DNA from: Candidatus Sumerlaeaceae bacterium
GTDB lineage: Bacteria; Sumerlaeota; Sumerlaeia; Sumerlaeales; Sumerlaeaceae
Reading direction: 5' to 3'
NCBI GenBank assembly: GCA_019695055.1
Contig: JAIBAT010000165.1
Coordinates: 1 to 39,505, forward strand
Length of the DNA: 39,505 nt
Within the stretch, counting starts at the first letter, position 1. Each line of letters begins with the position of its first letter. Positions 24,727 to 32,525 of this stretch are shown here, piece after piece. Under the pieces are notes generated by a model that was given only the letters and a program-made list of their open reading frames with translations, searched no databases and was not told the origin of the DNA. Position numbers and translations under genes: made by a program.

Positions 24727-25572
24727 ATGCTTAACTGGCTTTTCCGGCGCAAGACCGACGGTTGGGAGGAGGCTTTCGCGCGGTTGCGGGCGCCGAAGAC
24801 TCGGCGCGGGCTGGATCTGGATATTTGGGCTGTGCGGCGGCATCTGGGGCATTCGCCGTTGGCGTTTGCGGAGCTGCCGGTGGACGTGGGGGCTTATCGT
24901 GCGTGGATGACGCGGGCGGATTATGGGCGGTTTCATCCGGGGTATTATGCGGAGAACATCGCGGAGAAATCGTTGGAGCATTTCGTGGCGACGCAGCTCC
25001 TGGATCTGCAGCCGGGCGGGGTTTACCTGGATGTGGCGAGCCAGAACGGCGTGGCGGCGGAGGTCTATGGGCGGCTTTACGGCGTGGAGACGCTGATCCA
25101 GGACATCTCTTTTCCCGCGGGCATCCACGGGCGCGAGATCGGGGGCGACGCGGGGAACCTGCCGCTGCCCAATGATTCAGTGGATGTGATGGCGCTGCAC
25201 TGCTCGTTCGAACATTTTGAGGGGGAGAGCGACATGGCGTTCATTCGCGAGGCGGGGCGGGTGCTGCGGCCCGGCGGGCGGTGCGCGATTGTGCCGCTCT
25301 ATCTATTCCAACATCGGCTCTACCTAACGAATCCGCTGCTATCCGTGCCGGCGGGGGTGAGGTTTGACCGGGGCATTGTGGTTCATGCGAGCCGGGAATG
25401 GGGGAACCGGCACGGGAGATTTTACAGTGTGCGACAGTTTCTGCGGCGGGTCTGGGCGAACCGCGGGCCGCTGGAGGTGCAGATATTCGAGGTGCCCAAC
25501 GCCGCGGAGGTTTCGCCGACCTGCTACCTTCGATTTGCCGCCCTTCTGAGCAAAGGTGTGAAAAAAGATTGA
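24727..25572 (+). CDS. Class I SAM-dependent methyltransferase (Methyltransf_11 type)
   Basis: The 281-residue product has a Rossmann-type methyltransferase core: motif I region GGVYLDVASQNGVAAEVYG, an acidic end of strand 2 (LIQDISFPAG), the GDAGNLPLPNDSVDVMALHC motif typical of Methyltransf_11, and REAGRVLRPGGRCAIVPLY. Motif I reads DVASQNG instead of the usual DxGxGxG. About 100 residues precede the core. The ATG at 24727 is chosen because upstream sequence is repeat-derived; an ATG at 24652 with AAAGG close by is an alternative. It is followed after seven bases by an O-methyltransferase, so the two form an operon. The substrate is unknown. Confidence 0.78.
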   Translation: MLNWLFRRKTDGWEEAFARLRAPKTRRGLDLDIWAVRRHLGHSPLAFAELPVDVGAYRAWMTRADYGRFHPGYYAENIAEKSLEHFVATQLLDLQPGGVYLDVASQNGVAAEVYGRLYGVETLIQDISFPAGIHGREIGGDAGNLPLPNDSVDVMALHCSFEHFEGESDMAFIREAGRVLRPGGRCAIVPLYLFQHRLYLTNPLLSVPAGVRFDRGIVVHASREWGNRHGRFYSVRQFLRRVWANRGPLEVQIFEVPNAAEVSPTCYLRFAALLSKGVKKD

Positions 25573-25579
25573 TGGCACA

Positions 25580-26920
25580 ATGAAAAAGATTCCACTGACA
25601 CCAGCGCAGGTGGCCGCCATCAGGAAACTGTGCCCCGATTCGATGGTGGCACGGACGGTGCTCGGGGAGGATGATCCGCGATTGGAGCACCTGAAGAAGG
25701 AGCCGGGCGACCTGACGTCTGACCCACGTGTGCGATTGCAGCAGGTCGTGTCGGAGCTGCTGGGCTATGTGGAGACCATGGCGGCGGAACTGGATGAGTT
25801 CCCGGAAGGTCCGGATCAGGAGCGCCTGCGCAGCGAGGCTGTGGGCATCCTGCTGGCGGTCCGGGAGATTTATCGGGCGATTCCAGATTTGGGAGAAGCT
25901 GAAACGATTTCTTCGCCGACGCTCATTGAAATGGCGCAGGCTTTCACTCGGGGGCGTGCATTGCTGGCGGCGGCAAGACTTGGGGTGGGGGACGCGATGA
26001 CTGCCGGGCTGGCCACCGCACCGGAGATTGCGGCGGCCTGCAAGGCGGATGCCGACGCGGTGCTGCGATTGTTGCGTTACCTCGCGACATTTGGCGTCGT
26101 TGTGGAGAATCCGCCCGACGAGTTCGTGCTGACATCCCTCGGCAGGGGGCTGGAGTCAAAGAGCCCGGATTCCAAATGGGCCGGAGTGGTGTTCTGGGCC
26201 GACCTGCTGGCCGACAACTGGTCCCACCTTACGGAATGCATCCGCACGGGGAGGAACGCGGCGGAGGTCATCAAGGCGGCGGGCGGGGAATCGCGCTGGT
26301 CCACGGACCCGGAAGCCCCGGCGATTTTCCGCGCCGTGATGGGGACCGCGCCGCCCGAGGCCTATGGTCCCATTGCCGCAGCGTTTGATTTTGCCGGGTG
26401 TCGCGTGGTGGCGGACCTTGGCGGTGGCGGGGGAGCGCTGTTGCTGGAAATTCTGCATCGCCATCCGGCGCTGCGCGGAATACTGGTGGACAGGCCGGAG
26501 TCCATCGAGCGCGCAAAGCCACGCTTTAAGGAAGACGCTGCGTCTGCGCGTTGCGAGCTGGTGAGCGCAGACCTGCAGGAATCCGTGCCGCCCGGCGCGG
26601 ATATCTATATCCTGAAGCACGTGCTGCACGGTTACAGTGACGAGGGAATCCGGGCTATCCTCGGAAACGTGCGCGGAGTCATCCCGCCGGATGGGCGGGT
26701 GCTTGTCATCGAGTTTGTGCTGCCGTCGCAATTTACCCGTGTGGACCCGCAGATCGAGCGCCGCGCCATGAGTGACCTGAACATGCTGGTCAACACCGGC
26801 GGCCGCGAACGCACCGCCGTGGAGTGGAACGAAGTGCTGGGGAGTGCAGGTTTCAAGATGGAGCAGGTCCTGCCCGTGGAGGGGGACGCGGTTTCGGTGG
26901 TTGTTGCGACTCCGGATTAA
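25580..26920 (+). CDS. COMT-like O-methyltransferase with N-terminal extension
   Basis: From about residue 110 the protein follows the plant-COMT/acetylserotonin methyltransferase family (Methyltransf_2). A winged-helix dimerisation part (LIEMAQAFTRGRALLAAARL...LRLLRYLATFGVV) leads into the SAM-binding motif DLGGGGG at about 279-285, DRPESIERAK, and ILKHVLHGYSDE, in which His350 aligns with the catalytic base. The ending LNMLVNTGGRERTAVEWNE is also typical. Such enzymes methylate hydroxyls of small aromatic or polyketide compounds. The first 110 residues are an extra, largely helical part that I do not recognise; typical family members have 330-370 residues and this one has 446. The stop faces the P450 stop with an 18-base gap. 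It is co-directional with the upstream methyltransferase. Confidence 0.88.
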   Translation: MKKIPLTPAQVAAIRKLCPDSMVARTVLGEDDPRLEHLKKEPGDLTSDPRVRLQQVVSELLGYVETMAAELDEFPEGPDQERLRSEAVGILLAVREIYRAIPDLGEAETISSPTLIEMAQAFTRGRALLAAARLGVGDAMTAGLATAPEIAAACKADADAVLRLLRYLATFGVVVENPPDEFVLTSLGRGLESKSPDSKWAGVVFWADLLADNWSHLTECIRTGRNAAEVIKAAGGESRWSTDPEAPAIFRAVMGTAPPEAYGPIAAAFDFAGCRVVADLGGGGGALLLEILHRHPALRGILVDRPESIERAKPRFKEDAASARCELVSADLQESVPPGADIYILKHVLHGYSDEGIRAILGNVRGVIPPDGRVLVIEFVLPSQFTRVDPQIERRAMSDLNMLVNTGGRERTAVEWNEVLGSAGFKMEQVLPVEGDAVSVVVATPD

Positions 26921-26938
26921 GGATGGATGGGCAGGGAT

Positions 26939-28636
26939 TTAAGGTCGCTTCGCGAATTTGAGGCGGAACCTGCGGCTCGGGCACCAGTGGAAACCATTGT
27001 ACTCGTCGGGGCCGTCGCTGGAAATGGTCCAGTCGAGGTTCGCCGCCATCTCCGTGAGGAAGATGGAGCCAATGGCAAGGGTGAGCTGCTCGCCGAGGCA
27101 GGCACGGGCGCCCAGGCCGAAGGGCGCGTAGCTGGCGGCGCGGTGGGCGCGCGTGAGAAAGCGGTCCGGATCAAAGGTGTCGGGGTTTACGAAATCCGCA
27201 GAATTACGATGGCTTTCGCGGGTGCAGATACGCAGGAGCCAGCCCTTGGGCAGCAGGTGTCCGCGGAAGCGCACATCGCGGGAGAGGATGCGGACCAGAT
27301 ATTCACTTTGCTCCATGCGCAGGGTCTCGCGGATGACTCGGCGGGCGAGAGGTTCGCCGGGGGATTGCGGGTCGGGGGTGCGAAGGCGTTCAATCCACCG
27401 GGGATTGAGTGACAGGAGTTTGATGGCCCACGTGAGCATTCCCGCCGTGTCGAGGGACGCGGTCATGGGAATGAAGACGAGATTACCGAGGATGGCCGGA
27501 TCGTCGAGGGCGTCGGGCTTTGCGTCTAGGAGCTGGCTGAGGAAGGAGGGTTGCGGGATCTTCCCGGCGGCGTCATCCCGACGGATGGTTTCACCTAGGG
27601 TGCGGATTGTGGCAAAGGCACGGTCGAGGGCCTCGCGGACAGCTGCTGCGGGCGTTTGCGCGGCGCGATTGACGTCGGCGACACGGCAAGTGCTTTCCAA
27701 GATGGCGAATTCAGGCGAATCGGGGGACACGCCGTGGAAGACGGCGGTAATGATTTCAAAAACGATTTGGTGGATATGGTCACCAAGGGTTTGTGGATTG
27801 GCATCGTTTGTTGGCGCAGCATTAGCCAAACGCAAAATACCGGCGAGGGCCAGGTCGGTCATTTGTGGGAGGCATTGCTCGACAACTTCGCGGGAAAAAG
27901 CCTCGCGGAACAGTGCGCGATAGGCTGCGTGGTCCGGGTCGCTCATGTAGCGAAGGAATCCGCGCTGAACAAAGCGGCTGGAGGGGATGGGGTCGGGCTG
28001 GACCGCGTCGGCGTGTTCGCGGAAAAGGGCGGCGGCATTGTCCATGCCCACGACGCAGATGGTGGGTTTCAGGACGTGGCTGGCCTTGAAAATGGGGCCG
28101 AACCGCGCGGCCTGCTTCTCGTAGTAGTCCCGGTTGGTCCATTGCCCCACCGGGAGCAGGGCGAGGGATCCCGGCGGTAATCCGCGGGCGCGGCCATGGG
28201 AGGGCCTGGCCCGCCACCACATGGCAATGAGCAGCAAAGCCGTCGCGACGGCAACGGGCCGCAGCAGGTTTGGCAGGAAAAGGGTGAGGGCAAGAATACC
28301 GGCGACTGCGCCAAGAAGGGCGAGGGTGAGCGCCCGGGAAGCTCCGGGAAATGCCCGGAGCTTGAGGCGGAAGTTTGGGGTGCAGGCAAGCCGGAAAACA
28401 GGGAAGAGCGCGACAAGGAGAAGGGCGCAGGCGATGAGGCGCTCGATAAGGGCAAGGGGTGGCACGTTGGGAAGGGTGTTGCCATTCGGGGTTGGGGAGG
28501 CAAACAAAAACCGGCGGCAAGTGGAGAATGCCTTGCATCCGGGGTGGTTGATGAGCCAGAAATAACGGCCTTTGCGTGCAGTGGGCGCGGGGCGCAGCAC
28601 CCAAACATTTGTGACGGAATGAGACAAACGGGCCAT
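26939..28636 (-). CDS. Cytochrome P450 with N-terminal membrane segments
   Basis: The P450 fold is clear: an I-helix region TASLDTAGMLTWA, the ExxR motif in IRETLRMEQ, and the haem loop FGLGARACLGEQ with the axial Cys at about residue 513 (codon 27098-27100). From about residue 150 the core begins with GLPPGSLALLPVGQW. Ahead of it lie three hydrophobic segments at about 64-82, 102-120 and 125-141, unusual because bacterial P450s are mostly soluble. The start is uncertain: ATG 28636 gives 565 residues, a frame start at 28654 overlaps the divergent radical SAM gene, and a GTG at 28465 gives 508. No ribosome binding site decides between them. A redox partner is not in the window. Its neighbours suggest oxidative tailoring of a hydrophobic substrate, which is inference. 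Confidence 0.9.
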   Translation of the reverse strand: MARLSHSVTNVWVLRPAPTARKGRYFWLINHPGCKAFSTCRRFLFASPTPNGNTLPNVPPLALIERLIACALLLVALFPVFRLACTPNFRLKLRAFPGASRALTLALLGAVAGILALTLFLPNLLRPVAVATALLLIAMWWRARPSHGRARGLPPGSLALLPVGQWTNRDYYEKQAARFGPIFKASHVLKPTICVVGMDNAAALFREHADAVQPDPIPSSRFVQRGFLRYMSDPDHAAYRALFREAFSREVVEQCLPQMTDLALAGILRLANAAPTNDANPQTLGDHIHQIVFEIITAVFHGVSPDSPEFAILESTCRVADVNRAAQTPAAAVREALDRAFATIRTLGETIRRDDAAGKIPQPSFLSQLLDAKPDALDDPAILGNLVFIPMTASLDTAGMLTWAIKLLSLNPRWIERLRTPDPQSPGEPLARRVIRETLRMEQSEYLVRILSRDVRFRGHLLPKGWLLRICTRESHRNSADFVNPDTFDPDRFLTRAHRAASYAPFGLGARACLGEQLTLAIGSIFLTEMAANLDWTISSDGPDEYNGFHWCPSRRFRLKFAKRP

Positions 28637-28647
28637 AATCAGGCCTG

Positions 28648-30120
28648 ATGACACCCATGACGAATCGCCGAGTTCTTTTTATCGTCCCGCCGACGGGGAT
28701 GTACATCCGCGAGGATCGGTGCCAGACGCCCATCGAGGAGATGAAGACCATCGCGCTGCGTCCGCCGATTGACCTGCTGTACTCGGCGGGGTCGACCGAG
28801 GCGGCGGGTTGCGAGTGCAAGCTGGTGGATTACCCCGGCGAGCGGCGGTCGTGGGGGCACCTGGAGGCGGATATTCGCGAATTCAAGCCGCAGGTCATGA
28901 TGATGTCCATCACGACGCCGTCGCTGCACAAGGACGTGGAGGCGGCGACGCTGGCGAAGAGCATTGACCCGACCATCGTGACGGTGGCCAAGGGCGCGCA
29001 TTTCAACGTGCTGGACCGCGAGGCCATGGAGCTTTACCCGCAGTTGGATTGCGTGGTGCGCGGGGAGTATGAGCACACGGCGGCGGAGCTGGGGATTGGC
29101 AAGCCGCTGGCGGAGATTTTGGGGATCACGTGGCGAAACGCCGAGGGCGTGATCACGCGCAACGCGGACCGGCCGTTCATTGATAATCTGGATTCGATTC
29201 CCTTCCCGGCGCGGCATTTGGCGCACAACGAACTCTATTTCCGCCCGGACACGATGGAAATGCAGACGACGATCGTGACCAATCGCGGTTGCCCGCATTC
29301 GTGCATCTATTGTCTGGCGCCGTTGGTGTCCGGGAAGAAGAACCGGTATCGCTCGACGGACAACGTGGTGGCGGAGCTGGAGGAGTGTGTGAACCGCTAC
29401 GGTATCCGCAGCTTCCTCTTTCGCAGCGACCTCTTCACGCAGAAGAAGGAATGGGTCATCGAGCTGTGCAAGAAAATCGTGGATCGCGGGCTGAAGATCG
29501 AGTGGTGCTCGAACAGTCGTGTGGATTGCATCAATGCCGAGATGCTGGAATGGATGAAGAAGGCAGGCTGCTGGATCATTGCCTACGGCGTCGAGAGCGG
29601 CAACGACGAGATGCTGAAGAACATCGAGAAGAAAGCCACGGTGGAGCAGGCGCGAACGGCGGTGCGGCTGACGCGCGAGGCGGGGGTCAAGAGCAGCATC
29701 TACCTGCTGATGGGCCTGCCGTGGGACACGCCGGAGACCATCGAGGACAACGTGAAGCTGGCGCGGGAAATCCAGCCGGACTTCCTGGAAATCTTTTACA
29801 CCTATCCCTTCCCCGGCACGAAGCTCCGGCAAATCGCCATCGAGAAGGGGCTGCTCAAGGAGGGAGACATCCCTGAGGATGCCTACTCCAACCCGGCCAT
29901 GGGCGGGTTGTACCTGACGAAGGAGCAATTCTCCAAACTTCGCAAGAAGTCGCTCCGGCGCATCTACCTTCAGCCCAGCTACATCTGGCGGACCCTGCGG
30001 GGCGCGAGATCGCCGAAGGAACTGGCGAACTATGTGAAATACGGCGCGCTGACCCTGAAGGATCTCTTCAGCGGCCGTGCTCGCAACAGTGAGGCGCTGA
30101 AGGCGAAGGCGACCGAGTAA
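28648..30120 (+). CDS. Radical SAM protein with N-terminal B12-binding-type domain
   Basis: The 490-residue protein has an N-terminal Rossmann-like part (VLFIVPPTGMY, PPIDLLYSAGSTEAAG, VVRGEYE) of the cobalamin-binding type, then a radical SAM core whose cluster motif CPHSCIYC gives Cys215, Cys219 and Cys222. GVESGNDEMLKNIEKK and the MGLPWDTPETI turn are typical of this group. The DxHxxG cobalamin-ligand motif is not seen, so B12 may bind base-off or not at all. Related enzymes methylate unreactive carbons or rearrange lipids, tetrapyrroles and antibiotics. The start at 28648 is 11 bases from the P450 start on the other strand; ATG 28657 is an alternative. The two genes are head to head, so each promoter must lie within the other gene unless starts differ. 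The substrate is unknown. Confidence 0.88.
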   Translation: MTPMTNRRVLFIVPPTGMYIREDRCQTPIEEMKTIALRPPIDLLYSAGSTEAAGCECKLVDYPGERRSWGHLEADIREFKPQVMMMSITTPSLHKDVEAATLAKSIDPTIVTVAKGAHFNVLDREAMELYPQLDCVVRGEYEHTAAELGIGKPLAEILGITWRNAEGVITRNADRPFIDNLDSIPFPARHLAHNELYFRPDTMEMQTTIVTNRGCPHSCIYCLAPLVSGKKNRYRSTDNVVAELEECVNRYGIRSFLFRSDLFTQKKEWVIELCKKIVDRGLKIEWCSNSRVDCINAEMLEWMKKAGCWIIAYGVESGNDEMLKNIEKKATVEQARTAVRLTREAGVKSSIYLLMGLPWDTPETIEDNVKLAREIQPDFLEIFYTYPFPGTKLRQIAIEKGLLKEGDIPEDAYSNPAMGGLYLTKEQFSKLRKKSLRRIYLQPSYIWRTLRGARSPKELANYVKYGALTLKDLFSGRARNSEALKAKATE

Positions 30121-30124
30121 CCTG

Positions 30125-32419
30125 CTACAACGGAATCTTCGGCATTCCGGGATTTCGGCGGGCGGCCACCTTTTTGATGATCATCTTCATGTCCGGTGAT
30201 GGAACATATCCGGAAATGTTGAATCTCAACACCTCGATGGTCTTGCAGTGGAACCAGTTGGGGTGCTCCGCGACTCGTACCACTCCGACGTAGGTTCCGG
30301 GCGTCGCTGTTTTCTGGAGCAAGCCCTTGTAAACCTGTTTCTCGCTGTCGCCCTGCCCGATGGACCGCCAGTAGGTGTAGAGCAATTTGCCGTCCAGGTC
30401 CGCATCGCATTCCAGGGTCAATTCCACCTCGTCCACGGCTTCCGTGGGAAGACCCGGCAGGGGCGCCATCGCGAAACCACCGCCGGCCAGCTTCGGACGG
30501 ACGATGAGCCCCTGCATGGGGACCATTTCGACTTCCGAGTCTATTGGCCAAACCTTAAATTCACCCGTCTTTGAGTAATCCGCCAGCGTGACGATGGGGT
30601 TGTCTTTTGCGTGGGCCTCGCGAAATGCATGGACCTTTTGCGCGATTCCCTCGCGGACGTTTTCCCAATCCTTCGATGCCTGCCCCGGATTCTTGAATTT
30701 CCAGAGGGTGCTGTTTGCGCCGGGGCGCACTTCCTCCATGTAGCCGATGGCACGAACCATTTCGGGTGGGACGGCGGGTGAGGTGACGACCCATGGCACC
30801 CCCTTGCTCTCGATCCATGCGAGGGCGCGCAGGGAGGGGAACTCCTTCAGGATGTTCATCATGATATCGTAATCGGGGAACAGGCCGGTATCGGCCCAAC
30901 CATTGAGCATTGGCCGCCAGACTGGTGCGCCGGCAAGGCCCGCGGAGCAATCGCCCGGATCTGGCAGAAAAACAAATGGTTGAGTGCCTGTTGGGTCCAA
31001 CGTATTGATGTGAGAAATTGCATCGGGCAGTTTTGTGCTGGGATTGCGGAAAAGGAACTGGGTCGGCCGGTGCTCGGCGAAGATTATCAAGACGACGGAG
31101 ACGCAGGTTATCCAACCTGCGGCGCGCCATCGCCGCAGCAGGGCCGCCATCAGAATGGCGACGGATATCGCCGAGAAGAACTGGAACACAAAGGCGAAGC
31201 GCGCGGGAACGCGGAAGAAAGAGGTGTGCCTCAGCACCAACTCATGCAGATAATAGTAGGGTGCCGGGGTTTGGGAGGGCCCCCAGAAGGGCCCGAGGCT
31301 GAAGGCAAAAGCTGCGATGGCACAAAATACTGAAAACATGGACAATCTATCCATGGCGCTCATCCTTCGCAGGACCGCCTTGCGAATCAGTCGTGCGATT
31401 TCAACAAGGAGCAGAACAGCCAATCCGTAGCCGATGAACTGGCAATCCTCGCCTTTGGCCGGCGGGGCGAAGGGGGCATTGGCCCACGGCCCCATGGCGG
31501 TGACAAGGCGACCGGGCTGGTCCGGGGGCAGGAACCAGCCTTTCAGGGAGGCACTGTAGGCCTGGCACTCGGCCAGGTCGCCGCGGCTGCGAGGGATGCC
31601 ACTGGCGGCCTTCGCATAAACAATTGCAATGGGGCTGATGAGCAGGGCTGCAAGGGGCATGGCCGCGCCGGTCCAGATAAAGAAATTACGACACGGCAGG
31701 GACCATGTGGAAAGATACCAGGCGAGGACTCCGCCGGCCGCGCAGAAACCGGTCAGGACCAGCAAATACCACGAGAAGCAGAGGGCACTCAGGGCCGTGG
31801 CGGCTGCAGCGACGGCGCTCTTCCAATTCGGGCGCCGGGCGAGCTGCCATCCTGCCAGAAATCCGATGGCAAGGATGCCAGTCCAAACGAGATTCATGTG
31901 GCCCGCCGAGCGCCAGTAACGGCTGGCGTTGATGGTCATGCAGACAGCGCCCACGGCGATGGCCAGTCGGGGAAGCGATGTGGAAAAGCGAAGAGCTGCG
32001 TAGAACGCAGCCAGAGTGAACCAGATGGAAAGATAGAGCGCGAGGTTGTACGTCAGGATCGCATTCCGACTGAGCAGCCAGACGGGGGTCATGAGGATGG
32101 ACGGGAGCACCAGGCCGTCGGTGTTGGTCAGCCCCATGATATGAGGGTAAAATGCGGGGAAGTTGAAGTAATCGAGGGGGTGGCGCCACCAGTTGTCCGC
32201 ACCCCATCCAAGGATGTAGGCGAAAATCGTGGCGTCGTTGGGGTGAAGTTCGCTGGCGGCCTTGGAAAGGGGGATGATGGGCCATCCCACCACGATGGTT
32301 AAGGCGACAAAAACAGCAAGGACCAGCCAATCGCGCCAGCCCCACTGGACGGACATGGGCTGTGCATTATCTTCCGTTTCCGGCACGGTTTTGGTGGGTT
32401 TGCTGTCCACTATGCTCAT
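30125..32419 (-). CDS. Large polytopic membrane protein, GT-C glycosyltransferase-like
   Basis: The start at 32419 gives 764 residues; the frame is open to 32704, but the extra part overlaps the divergent gene and is Ala/Ser-rich without family character. About ten to twelve membrane segments run to residue ~470, including WLVLAVFVALTIVVGWPII and ILAIGFLAGWQLARR. The first outside loop has ELHPNDATIFAYILGWGADN, with acids placed as in GT-C enzymes. A soluble C-terminal domain of about 290 residues follows, with a beta-rich end. Topology and loop pattern suggest a lipid-linked-sugar glycosyltransferase, but no family motif proves it. It converges on the radical SAM gene with a four-base gap and is divergent from another large membrane protein. 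No ribosome binding site is clear. Confidence 0.65.
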   Translation of the reverse strand: MSIVDSKPTKTVPETEDNAQPMSVQWGWRDWLVLAVFVALTIVVGWPIIPLSKAASELHPNDATIFAYILGWGADNWWRHPLDYFNFPAFYPHIMGLTNTDGLVLPSILMTPVWLLSRNAILTYNLALYLSIWFTLAAFYAALRFSTSLPRLAIAVGAVCMTINASRYWRSAGHMNLVWTGILAIGFLAGWQLARRPNWKSAVAAAATALSALCFSWYLLVLTGFCAAGGVLAWYLSTWSLPCRNFFIWTGAAMPLAALLISPIAIVYAKAASGIPRSRGDLAECQAYSASLKGWFLPPDQPGRLVTAMGPWANAPFAPPAKGEDCQFIGYGLAVLLLVEIARLIRKAVLRRMSAMDRLSMFSVFCAIAAFAFSLGPFWGPSQTPAPYYYLHELVLRHTSFFRVPARFAFVFQFFSAISVAILMAALLRRWRAAGWITCVSVVLIIFAEHRPTQFLFRNPSTKLPDAISHINTLDPTGTQPFVFLPDPGDCSAGLAGAPVWRPMLNGWADTGLFPDYDIMMNILKEFPSLRALAWIESKGVPWVVTSPAVPPEMVRAIGYMEEVRPGANSTLWKFKNPGQASKDWENVREGIAQKVHAFREAHAKDNPIVTLADYSKTGEFKVWPIDSEVEMVPMQGLIVRPKLAGGGFAMAPLPGLPTEAVDEVELTLECDADLDGKLLYTYWRSIGQGDSEKQVYKGLLQKTATPGTYVGVVRVAEHPNWFHCKTIEVLRFNISGYVPSPDMKMIIKKVAARRNPGMPKIPL

Positions 32420-32525
32420 TGGGAAGGGATTGAGGCAACGGACGGCCGCGCTGGCAACTGCTATCCCATTCAAAACTTTCGGTTGCCTGAGGCGGGCGAA
32501 GCCACGGTGATGGGACAAATTTGCC

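Noticed and set aside
28639..29928. 429-codon minus-strand frame
   Set aside because: It is antisense to the radical SAM gene, rich in His, Arg and Leu, and has no ribosome binding site or family.
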